Origin: Ophioderma brevispina
Taxonomy: Eukaryota > Echinodermata > Ophiuroidea > Amphilepidida > Ophiodermatidae
Assembly (NCBI GenBank): GCA_023653785.1
Contig: JAMKCH010051469.1
Location: 40,996-104,995, forward strand
DNA: 64,000 bases
Reading direction: 5' to 3'
Shown here: one piece after another, positions 1 to 11,871 of the stretch
Position numbering within the stretch: position 1 is the first letter of the stretch
How the letters are laid out: every line of letters begins with the position of its first letter
The notes under the pieces: model-generated
Seen by the model: only the letters and a program-made list of their open reading frames with translations
What the model was told of the DNA's origin: nothing
The model's database searches: none
Program-made: the position numbers and the translations under genes

Positions 1-115
1 TCCAACTTGTCAGGTTTGAAGTTAAATTAGCTTGTTTCATAATTTAGGACCATAACCAGTTAAAAATTCACCAAAAGCCATAAGTTTCTGCTCCTGTATT
101 CTGAGAATTCATAAC

Positions 116-239
116 TTAAGGGGATGGCCCAATTTAATTAGTTCGTAGCTTTCTTCTGACACAAAATTTTTTACCACTTCCGGTAAAATCTGGGGACCCT
201 GGGGATAAGGCTCTTACCGATCGGGCCACGGTCCTTTAA
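116..239. mobile_element. TTAA-flanked MITE, GGCCCGATTTAA family, deleted copy
   Basis: Begins TTAAGGGGATGGCCCAATTT and ends ACCGATCGGGCCACGGTCC before TTAA. It corresponds to the ends of the fuller copy at 17256-17604, with most of the middle missing. It abuts the next MITE and shares one TTAA with it. Confidence 0.55.
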
Positions 240-588
240 AGACACTATCAGTGATTTGAAAAATATTTGAAATTTGCAGGAATAGCTTCAAGTGAAGGAT
301 AAGTCTGTAGAATTCTCATAAGTTACCTTTTCCACCTGTAGAATTGACAGAAAAGGAAGAAAAAGGCAGTGTTCCATGATACGATTCCCCATTCAATTAC
401 GTGTTGTAATAAGTGTCCGAACGGACAGTAATGACTAAAATTTCCGATTCTGTCCTTATTAGGTTGCTTCTGGTCATATCATTTGCAGGGTATGTTAGGA
501 TACCTGTACTTGTTAATACATGCAAAAATCTGATTTTTGATGATTTTTTCGATTTTCTGATTTAGCAAATCACTGATAGTGTCTTTAA
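236..588. mobile_element. TTAA-flanked MITE, AGACACTATCAG family, copy 1
   Basis: The terminal inverted repeats AGACACTATCAGTGATTTG and CAAATCACTGATAGTGTCT are perfect over about 19 bases and are bounded by TTAA on both sides. The 353-bp internal sequence is non-coding and matches the copy at 5755-6111. Its left TTAA is also the right TTAA of the neighbouring element at 116-239. Confidence 0.8.
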
Positions 589-1760
589 ATTAATGCAAGT
601 CAAGGGTCAGGAAAGTAGTTAATTCAAACACAAAATAAAAATCTTATTTCATGTGGCAAATCATGGAAAATACTTTTTAAGTCGGAAGTTTTGGCACATA
701 GACATCCATATTTTGTAATCTTCATCTTTTATGCAAGTATGTTTGGGAGGTCTTCTTTAATCCTTCATTAAAGTGCTTGGCAGTCATGTTCTTTGATGTC
801 AACTATATCAGGTTATTGGTGTATATATAAAGACAATCCTTTTTAAGGGTCTTTAACATAACAGTCTGATCTCATTTGCTGTCTGATTTGCTGTGTGGTC
901 TTTTGGCAAAGTACCAGATATGGGCTTGTTGGAACACAAATAATCTGGTAATCTTTCTCCTGGTGTGAAAGTTTGCCAGTGTATATGTCCTGTAATATTG
1001 TAGAAATGCTAGAGCATAATTATTGAAAGGAATTGAGCAGAGGGGTGATGGACTGCCTCCTGCTTAGATATAAGCTCTAATGCAGTGGGGATAAATTAGG
1101 CTTGTTATATTTGACGAAACGAAACAGGCTCAGTGCACCCATTGGATTACATGCTTTATTCCGTCAGAGTACAAAATGTATATACGGAATCAAGCGGTGT
1201 AATCCCAGGGTGGCACTTAGCCTGTTTTCGTGGTGTTTTCGTTGAATATAAAAAGCCATCAGAGATGCCAATCTTCCGATTTAATCGGAAATCCAATTTT
1301 TTTCATTTCTGGGATTAAAATCCAATTTTTCTATATTTTTCAGATTTTTTTATTTTTTCTGATTTTTTGTTTGATTGTAGATTGAGATTTTTAAACAGAA
1401 TTCTCGTATATCGTAATCTGATCTCTCGGACTCTGATGCAGTCAAAAGTACATCGGAAGATCGGTGTATTAAATAGGTTTGCGTACATCGCGATTTTGTA
1501 TAAGAGACTAGCATAAAGGCAAATCATGTCAGATCACAACTCTTGATCTTGCTCTATCGGAAAAATACCAACGTGGTATATAAGCCACAAAATGAACATG
1601 GAAATTGAATTTACAAGCCTTGGAAACAATTTAAAAGACATCGAGAAGTAAAGGACAGGTTTCAATGGCGTTTTACTCAAAGAGAAAGGCGATAACTTTG
1701 CAGTTTACATAGGAAGACAACTTCACTGGGTAGGTTGTAACCGGTGTTAAGTGACGGCAG
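589..1760. other. Non-coding, no gene seen
   Basis: AT-rich sequence with short open frames only. I see no splice-flanked coding segment, RNA gene or structured repeat. It may be intron or upstream sequence of the large locus. Confidence 0.4.
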
Positions 1761-1809
1761 GTCTTCAAAATTTTGATCCATTGCTGCAATGGATCAAAAT
1801 TTTGAAGAC
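1761..1809. repeat. Perfect 23-bp palindrome with 3-base loop
   Basis: Bases 1761-1783 (starting GTCTTCAAAATTTTGATCC) are the exact reverse complement of 1787-1809, separated by CTG. All 23 pairs match. No gene is adjacent. It may be the core of a young hairpin MITE, but no second copy is seen in the window. Confidence 0.9.
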
Positions 1810-2099
1810 TGCTTGCATGGTTGCAACTGCGTAAAGCCTTACGTAGCTATCACTTGATGCCAAGGAAATGAACTGCAAAGGAAAAGCCCCAAAGTGTGTC
1901 TTGTATCAATAATTATTATCATTATATTTACTTTGGCCTTTTAATACCTGAAAGTTGAATTTGATCAAACAAGCATGACTAGTAGTGAGATGAATTGGAC
2001 CCAGAACTAAGCCCCTTCACATTTACAGTTAATTTTAACTTTATTGGATTGATATTTTACTCTCAGAAATGGTCTTTCCTGTAGCTCTAAATGTGCAGA

Positions 2100-2300
2100 A
2101 ACCCTCTGGCTTCGAGGGCTTCGCCCCCTCGACCCCCACTGGGGCGTTGCCCCTGGACCCCCGGCCTTTAGGGGTGATACTCTTGTCGCTTCGCTCCCTC
2201 TGTTCCCATCGCTCCCTCCATTTGCTTCGCTCCCTCCGTTCGCTGGACCCCGGCCATTAGGGGCGATACTCCAGTCGCTTCGCTCCCTCCGTTCGCATTT
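2100..2300 (+). repeat. GC-rich TCGCTTCGCTCCCTC repeat
   Basis: A block far more GC-rich than its surroundings, with two copies of a unit of roughly 90 bp. CCCGGCCTTTAGGGGTGATA and CCCGGCCATTAGGGGCGATA are each followed by GTCGCTTCGCTCCCTC. A short open frame across it (2069-2260) is low-complexity (LLSLRSLCSHRSLHLLRSLR) and is not taken as a gene. Confidence 0.6.
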
Positions 2301-2551
2301 TTAAAAATTTTTTTCCAACTCCCATTGGCATCTCTGGCCATAAATTCAGCAGACTTTGATCAGGGTCACCAGTGACCCAGGGTCACACAATGGCTACTCT
2401 GATGTAAAAATACTTTTGCAATTCAGGACTTATAATTACACTGATCAAATTGCATCAATGGCAAAAGAGGGCTCACCTTATGAAAAAAATGGGGCATGAT
2501 AAGCATCTTTGAAGTGATTCCCTTGTTTACCCTCTTCACTATTTCTTACAG

Positions 2552-2620
2552 TGTCCATTGCTCGATGCCATCGCTGTGGCTCAGAAAAACATACAATAAT
2601 GGATTGTCCTGTAGAGAAAG
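2552..2620 (+). CDS. Exon 1 (internal): CCHC zinc knuckle
   Basis: A 69-base exon lies between a good acceptor (pyrimidine tract ending TTCTTACAG) and the donor GTACGT. Read with one base carried in and one base out, it encodes SIARCHRCGSEKHTIMDC and then PVEK. The Cys, Cys, His and Cys fit the zinc-knuckle spacing C-x2-C-x4-H-x4-C exactly. Such knuckles bind single-stranded RNA or DNA and are found in RNA-processing proteins as well as in retroelement Gag. Here the knuckle is inside a spliced host-type gene, since the next exon continues in phase. The exon starts in phase 1, so at least one upstream coding exon exists that I could not place. Confidence 0.72.
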
Positions 2621-2721
2621 GTACGTGTAAGTGAATTGAAATGATGGGCCTACTATATTTTGTGGGAGTTTCTGTAACCTCTGTAACCTGAACCATCTGA
2701 CACACTTTTTTCTGACACACT

Positions 2722-2836
2722 TTGGCATAATTACATTATACCCTTCATATCAACTTTGTATTGTGTGCTGTATTTCATTAAAAGAATAAAGCACAAAATA
2801 TAGAGTAGGTGCAAAGGGTATAATGTAATTATGCCA
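2722..2836. mobile_element. Hairpin MITE, GGCATAATTACATTATACCC family, copy 1
   Basis: TTGGCATAATTACATTATAC at the left pairs with GTATAATGTAATTATGCCAA at the right across about 115 bp, with AATAAAGCACAA in the centre. A second copy lies at 17672-17776. Directly upstream, 2664-2721 is a left end of the MULE-like family without a visible partner. Confidence 0.75.
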
Positions 2837-3238
2837 ACATTTTATTTCATGCATTAAAATCTAGTGAGCAAAAAAGATATACAGTATTGCCAAAATATAA
2901 GTTTTGATCAAACACTTGCTCTTGCTTTGACCAGCTTGCTCTCAAAACTACAGCATATTCCTGATATGATCTTTGAACAAATTTGATCAGGGTGCTAATT
3001 AGAGCTAGCAAAGGTGGTGGCATTTGTAAACTTCTACAGTTGCCAAATTTCACTAACTTCCACAGCTGGAAAAATATTGTTTTTTATTCCAGCAAGGAAG
3101 TCAAGCTTTCACACGACTTATTTGGCTGCTTTGCCATTGTGACATGTTAACAGCACCACGGGGTGTCTGAGGGGGATGTTCCCCCCTTTGAAACTGAAGC
3201 TTTTTGAAAAATTTAAGCTATTTGGTGTGCATTTTTAA

Positions 3239-4422
3239 AGGAGTTTCCATAATCTGACCCATCTGACACACTTTTTTCTGACACACTTATGAATTCGGAA
3301 ACCCTGCACAGAATGAAGCACATGTTTATTCCTTTAAGGTTTTAGGCCATGATACGTTCGTGATTTAATGATATTTTCGTGCTCCAGCGCTGGGGATCAC
3401 TTACTTCCTTCACTAAAATTTTAAAAATATTATGTAAACCAGGAAAAGCTGTATCCCCAAATGAAAAGAGTGCACATTATTTTAAAAAAATGAATAAATG
3501 TCAACTCAATTTACTCCCAGAATGTCAGTGACCAATATGTACACGTAAACTCAAGCAAACAATAGCGCTAATGATATTCAACAATCAACCTCAAACACTT
3601 CAGATCTCTTCTCAACAGGGTATGCAGGTCCATTGTTACTGCCCACACTGTTGAAAGGATTTCAAGCTATATCAGGTGTTATGACTTCCCTGTATTGAGC
3701 TCTAGTATCTGTTCATAACTTAAAGGGCAACATACTCACCTCGCTCATGATTTTTAAAAATGTAGGTCGCTGAATACCATTGCCTTTCTTGGTAAATTGA
3801 ATAGAAATAGGGTTTTAAAGACAATAACTTGTGGATTTAGGTTATGCACAAATTAGGTCAGTCCTTGCCATGGGCTTTTCTTTCATGAATTGGTCCCTTT
3901 ACATGTTCTTTTTCGGAAAAAAAAATTATTAATCATATGGTCAAAGTTAATGAAACACACAGTAGAATCTCAAGATTTCTTTTATCGCGAACGAGGAAGG
4001 AACGCCAATGCAGCAAGGACATAACATTCGAAATCTGTTCAACTGTGTGTACAAGAACAATGGACCAGATGTAAAAGAATGTGAGGTGTGTTCCGGGCCG
4101 ATTATTGGGTATCATTAGCCCCATTGTTCGCTCGAGCATGTTGAGGTTATGTAATATCCATTGGTCACTGATATTCTAGAATAAATTGAGTTGACATTTT
4201 ATTCATTTTTCTAAATAATGTGCACCCCTTTCATGTGGGGACAAAGCTTTACCTCGTTAAAATAATATTGTTTTAATTTAGTGAAAGGAAATAAGTAATC
4301 CCCAGGTTTGGAGCACGAATATTTAATTAAAATGCCAACATTGTATCATGTACCATAGTCTATTTCCAAATTCATAAGTGTGTCAGAAAAAGTGTCAGAT
4401 GGGTCAGGTTATGGAAACTCCC
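3239..4422. mobile_element. Long-arm foldback element, MULE-like
   Basis: A 1,184-bp element with inverted arms of nearly 300 bp. The outer ends AGGAGTTTCCATAATCTGAC and CAGGTTATGGAAACTCCC pair. Further in, CATTCATTTTT/AAAAATGAATAAATG and the CAACTCAATTTA/TAAATTGAGTTG blocks also pair. ATTTTTAA flanks both sides (3231-3238 and 4423-4430). The central 600 bp has no convincing coding sequence, so it is non-autonomous. Confidence 0.75.
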
Positions 4423-4569
4423 ATTTTTAATTATTAAACAATATCATTGGTAAACTCAATTAATGGTGTATTTTACTCTTGTTTCCCTTGATTATTTCAC
4501 AATGTTTTCCTTGTTTATATCACAATTTTTCCTTGATTCTGATTTTTTTTCCTCCTTTCCTTTTCGGTG

Positions 4570-4690
4570 TTTTCATAATCTGACCAGGTTTACTTGACCA
4601 CTATGAATTCAACAACCTTTACAGCTTTATTCCTTTAAGGTTGTTGAAGTCGTAGTGGTCCGATAAACCATGTCAGGTTATGGAAACGCC
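4570..4690. mobile_element. Hairpin MITE related to the MULE-like family
   Basis: About 120 bp, self-complementary: GGTGTTTTCATAATCTGACC at the left pairs with GGTTATGGAAACGCC at the right, and TTCAACAACCTT pairs with AAGGTTGTTGAA. The ends belong to the same family as 3239-4422. No clean 9-bp duplication is visible. Confidence 0.6.
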
Positions 4691-5056
4691 CTTTTCTTTT
4701 GTGTCACTATAATTCCCCGCGAGTCGTCAGGATTTCCCGGCAATGAGCATCCTGTCTTGCCACTTTTTCCCCACCGTTTTTCTTTCAAACTGTATAAGGC
4801 ATTGATGCAATCATTTTCCACAGATAAAGCAAATGCACATTAGTTTCCTCTTTGGAACCTGGCAAATGTGTCGTGTACAAATATGCTAAATTTGATCACT
4901 TCAAAATTTGACACCTTTTTAAACTTTCTCTCTTTTCTCTTACTTGTTCCAGGCTTTCTGTTTCTAAGAAAATATCTGAGAGTTGTTTTTGTTATAATTA
5001 GTGGTGGATTAAGTTTGAATTTTGTGTATTCTACTACTGTATTTGTAAATTGTACC

Positions 5057-5204
5057 AGGAGATTCCGTAACCTGACCCATCTGACACATTTATGAATTTG
5101 GAAACCCTTCATGGATAAAGCACATTTTTATTCCGTTAAGGTTTCCGAATTCTTAAGTGTGTCAGAAAAAAGTGTGTCAGATAGGTCCGGTTAAGGAAAC
5201 TCCC
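5057..5204. mobile_element. Hairpin MULE-like MITE with 9-bp target duplication
   Basis: A 148-bp near-palindrome that starts AGGAGATTCCGTAACCTGAC and ends GGTTAAGGAAACTCCC, flanked by the perfect 9-bp repeat AATTGTACC (5048-5056 and 5205-5213). The middle CACATTTTTATTCCGTTAAGG is shared with the 3239 element. It lies 27 bases upstream of exon 2. Confidence 0.85.
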
Positions 5205-5231
5205 AATTGTACCTGTTTATTTTTAATGCAG

Positions 5232-5336
5232 TTCCATTGCTGTCTGTTGATGAGACCAAGAGAGCCAAAACAAAGGAGTTCAAACTTCTTGTGAAACACC
5301 TGGAACAGTACACCGAGTATCCAAATCCCACTAAGA
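5232..5336 (+). CDS. Exon 2: linker, charged helix
   Basis: A 105-base exon runs from TTTTTAATGCAG to the donor GTATGT. With the phase-1 base from exon 1 it encodes VPLLSVDETKRAKTKEFKLL and then VKHLEQYTEYPNPTK, with no stop. The middle is a Lys/Glu-rich amphipathic stretch that probably forms a helix. It ends in phase 1, which matches exon 3. There is no recognisable domain. Support comes from the open frame, the two splice sites and the phase agreement on both sides. It sits just downstream of a MULE-like hairpin element (5057-5204), which lies in the preceding intron. Confidence 0.68.
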
Positions 5337-5754
5337 GTATGTATACCTCAAAGATTTGTTGAGCAAATTTTCATTTTTTTCTGAAATTAAAAAAAATATT
5401 TAAGTGAGTATAAACCTAAAAAATAAAATTGTGCTAAAACAACAACTTTAAACGAAATGCATGCAGACTTCTGAGACAAACTTTTTCTTGGCCTAAGCAT
5501 ACATGCCAGATCAAGATGCAAGAGGCAATGAAAGCAAAATCAAGCAAGTCAGTTCTGGAATTTTTTTTTTTTAAGGATGGTGTCAAGGATAGTATTTTGT
5601 TTTTACACAAATTTCTGTTTTTTGCACTATTTAAACATGAACACATGTTCTATCATTACCAAAAAGGTTATCCACTGCAGACAACCCTGTCCTGGATTTT
5701 TTACCTTTTTAAAACAACCATTTTGACCATTTTAAGTCACAAGAGCACATGGAC

Positions 5755-6111
5755 TTAAAGACACTATCAGTGATTCACCCGAAAGAGTCAACATATTTGA
5801 AATTTGCAGTAATAGCTTAAAATCGAAGGTTATAATTCTCATAAGTTATTTTTTCCAACTGAAGAATTGCCAGAAAAGGAAGAAAATGGCAGTCTTCAAA
5901 GATTGGACTCTCCATTGAATTACATGTTGTAGTAAGTGTCCGTTCGGACACTAATGGCTAAAATATCGGATTCTGTGCTTATTAGGTTGCTTCTGGTCTT
6001 ATCATTTGTAGGGTATGTTAGGGTACCCGTACTTGTTACAGACATGCAAAATATGATTTTTGAAGATTTTTTCGATTTTATGATTTAGCAAATCACTGAT
6101 AGTGCCTTTAA
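5755..6111. mobile_element. TTAA-flanked MITE, AGACACTATCAG family, copy 2
   Basis: Same ends as 236-588 (AGACACTATCAGTGATTC left, CAAATCACTGATAGTGCC right) with TTAA on both flanks. The interior, including the AATTTGCAGTAATAGCTTAA and GTCCGTTCGGACA blocks, aligns along its length. It lies in the intron between exons 2 and 3. A partial relative starts at about 22197 (TTAAAGGCATTATCGGTGAT). Confidence 0.8.
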
Positions 6112-6970
6112 TGGCGGGAATTTAAGCACATTTCACGCTGTCAAGCACAACGTGCAGCTTCGCGTCGCATGGGGAATTTTACTGTGTAATGAAGCGGGTG
6201 AATGTTTAAATTTAATTTTCCACGAACGCATCTTGGAAAAAGCGAAAAATAATATCTGAAATGTAAACAAAGCAGTAATTTAGACAAGATGAAATTTCTT
6301 TCCTTCTGATTTCTTGAGTTAGAGGCAAACGTTGTTGATTCGATAGTGCATAAAGATGCATTTCCATCACTTGCATATCTTCAAAGATAAAGTTATATGA
6401 GAAGGGGGTAGCCTGAAATGGCATAAAAAGTAACTTTTTTTTACTAAAACAGATTTTCTCAATGTTCAATTTTGGCAAACTTTGGCAAATTATCAAACAA
6501 GATAACCCGCAAATTACGGAAGTAAAAGGTACAGTTTAACTTACATACGATAGCAATCGGTCTACTCTAGGAATGTTTTTCTCAATTTTTAATTTTTCGT
6601 TTCTAATTAATGATATTCTTCAATATGTACTCAAATTTTGGGAAAGAAAAATAAAAATCACACTTTCAAAATAATTTTCTTAATTTTTCGAAAACTAAGT
6701 TCTATTTTAAAAAAATAAGAAAACTGTTCCTAGACAATTTTGTCCTGTTTATTAAAAAAATATGAGAATTCATGAAAATTCAAATTGTTTTTGTTACGCT
6801 GCCTGAAAAATTTGGGGCAAAATCTCACTTTTGGTATTTTTTCTCAAAATGTGTCAAGTTTCACATTTATCTAATGCCATAATAGGATTCATTGTCTAAT
6901 TACTTTCTAGAAATGTATGCTTTTACATATCTTAGTCATATATTTGCAAAGTTATAAGTCAAAACAGACA
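6112..6970. repeat. Dispersed repeat, inverted partner of 30.55-31.4 kb
   Basis: This stretch and about 30550-31400 are reverse complements of one another. CGATAGCAATCGGTCTAC at about 6548 pairs with AGACCGATTGCTATCG at 30911, and CGCATCTTGGAAAAAGCG at 6228 pairs with CGTTTTTTCCAAGATGCG at 31249. They diverge by many small changes. No coding capacity. Both copies lie in introns of the same gene, in opposite orientation. Confidence 0.7.
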
Positions 6971-7103
6971 CCCAGAAACTTAAGATTAACCCTCTCCTTA
7001 AAATTATTTAAAAAAATATTAAATATTTAATAAATTGTGCAAGTTGAAATAGATATATGACACATTTCAGTATATTGTTCAAGTTTTTCTCTTTCAATTT
7101 TAG

Positions 7104-7192
7104 AGATGACGATCAAGGATTTTGAGGATCCTGATCTTGTGGAGGAATTAACAGCATCTGACACTGATGATATGGACTCAGTTAAACAACAG
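7104..7192 (+). CDS. Exon 3: acidic linker
   Basis: An 89-base exon lies between the pyrimidine-rich acceptor TTTCAATTTTAG and a GTGGGG donor. Joined to the last base of exon 2 it encodes KMTIKDFEDPDLVEELTASD and then TDDMDSVKQQ, strongly acidic (Asp/Glu at about every third position). It ends in phase 0, as exon 4 requires. No domain is recognised; acidic linkers of this kind often separate zinc-finger modules. The donor is weaker than the others, but the reading frame and phase fit. Confidence 0.65.
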
Positions 7193-8410
7193 GTGGGGGT
7201 TTATGTATATTTGCTCTATTTTAAAAGTCAACTAGATTGAACTTTAATAGTGATTCACTTAAAGAGATCAAAATAGTCCCATAAACAAATGTGAGCTCAG
7301 ATCATAGATGTCATAAAGTAAAGTTAGCTGTAAAATATCACGCTGAAAGCTGTAAGTCCATTCAAAAGAGACTTGGCATGTTCAGTGTAGTTCCTGCACC
7401 AGAGGGGAACTACATTACGAAACTCGTCTTGAAACGTTAGGTCCCAGTTCTCTTGCAAATAGGTATTTATATCTTGCCATCGCTTATCCTACCAAGTGTC
7501 TGTATAGCATGTATGATGTTGATCCTTTCGCTATGCAGACACTCTTAAATTTCATCATACCTATGCAAGGACTGACAGTTTTAAACACAAATAGATTTCC
7601 AGTTTATTTTGACAACTTACTGTCTGATATTCAGGACAAAGTTTTAGTTAGCCTTCCATGTTTTTTTAAATAGTGTAAAAACACACCTTACTGTTTCCAG
7701 TTGGCAGGTCCAAATGTAAATACGTTTTCTTAAGATTGGTACTGGTGGTACTGGTGTGTTACGTACTTGGGTAAGGTTACTCATTACATTTTAAAGTAAA
7801 GGCTGACTCGAGATTTCCCGAGGAAGTGCACTCAATTTTCAAACAAATAATGTTTTGCATAAACATAATGCTTGTCTATATCCTAATCACTGTGGGAAAT
7901 ATCTAAGCTCAAACCGAAGTTCTTCATATAGAAAATCACAACTTGTCATAAAATTTCCGGATCCAGAAATTTGTTATACACAGTATCCGATGGCACTGTA
8001 TACATGCAATAAATGTTTACTGCATGAAACAAACATCTTTATTTCTAACTTGTTTATTTTTAAAGATGCCACAATAGATTTCAAATAGACAGGTTGTCCA
8101 AAAAAAGTTGAAAATTATGATTTTGACCTTGTGTAAAGCTTATTCAAAATATTACCATCTTTGGTTAACAAAAATTGTGAATATCTAATTTCTATATGAG
8201 CAAATACGAATTCAAGCCTGATTTTTCTATGGAAATATAACAACACAAATCACCTTTTTGTTTTTTCATTTGAAGTTATTTCTGTAACCATAGAAAATGA
8301 GGGAATCTATTGAGCATCTAATCTATATGCATCACTAAATCTCACAGAAAATATGGATTACTTGGAATCTCTCGTTGCAAACAAAACCTTTAATTTCTGC
8401 AACAAAGTAG
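7193..8410. other. Intron 3, left part
   Basis: No gene is seen. The stretch around 7800-8080 (GGCTGACTCGAGATTTCCC, CACAACTTGTCATAAAATTT, GTTTACTGCATGAAAC) resembles 42430-42720 (GGGGACTCAGAGTTTC, CACAACTTGTTCAAATGTTC, GTTTTACTGCATGAAA), so it is a dispersed repeat of a family whose TTAAAGGCTGACTCAGAG end also appears at about 11364, 28241 and 44125. Confidence 0.45.
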
Positions 8411-8419
8411 AAGAAGTAG

Positions 8420-11330
8420 TAAAACATCAACCGCATCCTCCATACTCAACCCAACCCTCCTACCCTCCCTCCTGCACTTGCTTCCTCCATGTCCTCTTTG
8501 GTCGGCCCCCCTTCCTCCAACCACCACACGCTCAACTCAAAGCCCTTTTTTAAAACCATGCTCCTCATCCTTCCTCAGCCGTGCCCATGACCATCTTACC
8601 CAGTCGCCTTCTCCAGTCGTCAGCCGCCTCTTCCAAACCCAACTCTGCATCAATCCCTCAGTCCTTCTTCCTATCCATCATTTTCACACCACACATTCTC
8701 TCTCACCATTGCTCTCCTCCTCCCTCTCCGCCTTCTCAAAATCCACATCTCATTTTCACTCAGCGCCCATGTCTCGCTCCCTACAGCATCACTGATCTCA
8801 CAACTCGTAACCATACAACCATCCTTTCATCTTCAAAGGAAATCTTCTTCCAAGTAACAACTCTCACATTCTCTAAACTTCACCCACCCATACCTTAACT
8901 CTGGCTGTCACAGCGCCTCACATCCACCACCCCCGCATGCTAATCCTGTCACCTAGGTATGTGGAACTCTTCCTGTTTCCACCTTGTGACACACCTTTTT
9001 CCACCCTCCTTCCCCACGCCCCCCTTCCCCCCTCCCTGCCAACTCCCTCTTGCATCTTCCACACACAAAAGCTTTCGTGCCCAACTTTGGTCACCTCCTT
9101 CTCTTCATCTTTGTGCATCTCCCAGATCCATTTCCCCATTTCTCACCCACACTGAATTTGCCCTCACCCTCTTTCCACATATTCTCCACATGGTCCCCTT
9201 TTTGGTTTTTTTAAAAAACTCATGGGTCCACCTTCCTCACTAACACCTCCCCCTTCCACTCACCATCACTTTAGTCTTCCCAAGGTTTTACCTTCAGGGC
9301 CCTTAACTCTCAAATGCCTTCTTCCACTTTCCAAACTTTCCCCCTCAAAAAACCCCCCCCATTGTCTCACCCATTAAAACTAAATCATCACCATACCAGC
9401 AATCTCACTCATCAAAACCTTCTTTTGCACTCTTCCGACCACATCACCACAATTTGCAAACACCACGCGACAGCACAGACCTTGATGCACACCCCCTTCA
9501 CCTCAAACTCCTCAACCAACTCAGAACACCACTCTGAACTCTTGTTTGTTTGCTCCTTCACAGACTCATCAACCCGCTCGAACCACCACTTCTGGTATAC
9601 CCCCCTCTTCCTCCTGCCCACCTCCATCACTTTCCTCGGTATCTATAGCCTTCTTCAGGTCCACAAATGCACATATACAACTTCTTCCCTTTTGCTCGAT
9701 ATTCCTCTTGCATCCCCTAAACTGAACCCTCTGCATCTGTCGTTCCCTTCCCTGGCAATAAAACCAACTTGCCTCTCATCCCCTTTCACTATCCTCCGAA
9801 TTCTGTTCTCTTGTACCACTCTCCACAATTTTTCAATCGCATGCTCCAACAACTTCACACCCCTATATACGCCCACAGCTCATTGCATCCTTTTTTCCCT
9901 TAAAATTGGAACAACACACTCACAGCCCCACTCCACCGGCATTCTCCTCCATCTACATCCAACACCCTCTGACACAACTCCCATCATCAACACCCAATCC
10001 CTATCTCTCCACTCCGCAATATCATCTGTCAACACTCACTTTCCGAGGGTCCAGCAAGCCCTTCCTGTTTTCATTTACTTTCTCCAATGCATTTACCACT
10101 TCTTCCTGACGGACTCTCTCAACTGGCCCTCCACACATCAGCCTCCACCTCTGATCCCATTCATTCTCCTCTTCAGATTCTCTCCATATGCCTCTTTCCA
10201 GACCCTGCCCTGCTATCTTTCTCTCTGAAGTTCAACTTTCCATCACTTCCTCTCATACAATCTTCCCCTTCAAAACATCTTTTTCTTCCCTTTTTCATTG
10301 CCTTAACCTAACTTATACACCTTGTTTGGGTTCTCCCCAACTCAATCACCCCCTTCTCAGCTCCTTCATAGCCTTCCAACCACTTTCTTTGCTCGTTTTC
10401 TTCAATCTCTATTAACCTCCACTTTAATTCTCTCTTTCTTTCCGTACCATTTCTTCCTCAATTTCCTTATACGCATCCTTCTCTCTCCCTATCGCCTCCT
10501 TCACCACATCATTCCACCACCCTTTATCTTTCCTCTTGCTCTCCTCTTTCTTTTTCTTTTTCCTTCCGCACAACACTTTCATCACACGCCTGTACACCCC
10601 TTCCTTAAAACACCCCACGATCGTAGACCCAATCCCCCACAAGCCTCTCGCCCCCATCTCGCCTCACAAAATTCTTTCTTGTTCTCTTCTTCTTTCCACT
10701 TCCATACTTTCCTCCTCACATGCACTTCCTTCCTCCCACTTTTTTCACCTTCCACTTGTCCACTCGGCAACCACCAACCTATATGTTGTAATTCCCAGGG
10801 GAAATTAACCTTAACATTCTTCAAAACTTTCTTTTCTCCTCTCTTCTCCGCTCCTTACCCACAAGCACAAAACCAATCTCTGACTCGTTTCCTGCTGAAC
10901 TAAAGGTCACTTTCCTTTTGTCCTTTTTCTGTAACCACGTATTCGCTATACACCCCTCCTTCTCATCACAAAGCTCTAACAGCATCCTTCCTTCCAGGTT
11001 TCTCTCCCCAAACCCATTCCCTCCGTGAACCCCCCCAAACCCATCGATCCCTTTCCCACATATCCATTGAAAATCAACCAACAACAGAGAACTAATCACC
11101 CACACTTGCATACCCTTCCCCTGCCATCCATCATAAAAAAAAGGCGCCTTCCAGTCATGCTTTCTACTGCTCTGCGGAGCATAGCCGCCTATGAGCCCTC
11201 ACTACCCACCTCCTCCTCAAAGCCATTAACCAACAGCGTCATCACCCTATCGCTCCTCCTTCCACTACCTTCTCACACAGTTCCCCCTTAACCATACTCC
11301 CCTCCCCCCAAATCCATCTTATTTTTCCTG
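8420..11330 (-). mobile_element. LINE (non-LTR retrotransposon) ORF2 remnant
   Basis: The CT-rich plus strand hides a minus-strand LINE ORF2 read in pieces from right to left. Order: the end of an endonuclease/phosphatase-like domain at about 11100-10840 (CIANTWLQKKDKRKVTF, NESEIGFVLVGKE), a linker at about 10650-10430 (DKGWWNDVVKEAIGREKDAY), the reverse-transcriptase start at about 9870-9660 (LLEHAIEKLWRVVQENRIRR), middle blocks at about 9630-9410, the Cys-rich region at about 9140-8920, and the C-terminus near 8560-8430 (RKGGRPKRTWRKQVQE). Frameshifts and stops separate every block, and the endonuclease is 5'-truncated. This is a dead copy lying antisense in intron 3. The clade is probably RTE-like, by the look of the C-terminus. 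Confidence 0.75.
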
Positions 11331-11507
11331 CCCACCACAACTTATACTATATATTATATGTTGGAAATCTCTGAGTCAGCCTTTAAAGAGCCTGAATGGG
11401 TTGTAATAATTAGCTTAGCAAGGTGGACTTGTGTAATACAAAAAAACAGCTATTCATACAGCCAGCTTGAAACAAAATTAACACTTGTTGTAGGGGAAAT
11501 TATTGCC

Positions 11508-11871
11508 AATATTCAAGTTGGCTTGTTCCGATTTGTGTATTTCGTGTTCTCTACCTTGATATGAGAGCCTGACCACTTGTCATAAACACCCCCAATCAAG
11601 TACCGTGGGAAACAACAAACTTGCGTTTTTGATTGGTAGAAAAAGACGCAATAATGCATTTTCAAATTCCTATTCAATACGTCTAATATTGGGAATGGGT
11701 TTAACCATAAACACGTTTTTTTTTGTGTATATCTTTGGAACGAAATGGATTGAAAGCTCAAATTTCAGGTCGACAATGAGAAAAATACGGCCTTTCACTC
11801 TGATATCAAAATCGAGATACTACCGGGTAAATCAATGGGGTCCCAAAGACGATCGGAACACGCCTCTTTAA
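11508..11871. mobile_element. TTAA-family MITE, TTGTTCCGATTTG type, copy 1
   Basis: Begins near CTTGTTCCGATTTGTG and ends GACGATCGGAACACGCCTCT before TTAA (11868-11871). The inverted ends are CTTGTTCCGAT and ATCGGAACACG. The interior matches 24973-25305. Its right part is the start of the tandem duplication. Confidence 0.6.

Noticed and set aside
1761..1809. microRNA precursor
   Set aside because: Perfect 23-bp stem with a 3-base loop and no longer flanking stem; not the usual pre-miRNA shape.
2552..2620. CCHC motif as part of a retroelement Gag
   Set aside because: It is in a short exon with splice sites and continues in phase into non-Gag exons; no polymerase or LTR is nearby.
9314..10228. 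304-codon open frame on plus
   Set aside because: It is Ser/Pro/His/Leu-rich and lies opposite the LINE ORF2 remnant. The CT-rich strand gives long frames by composition, while the minus strand shows RT motifs.
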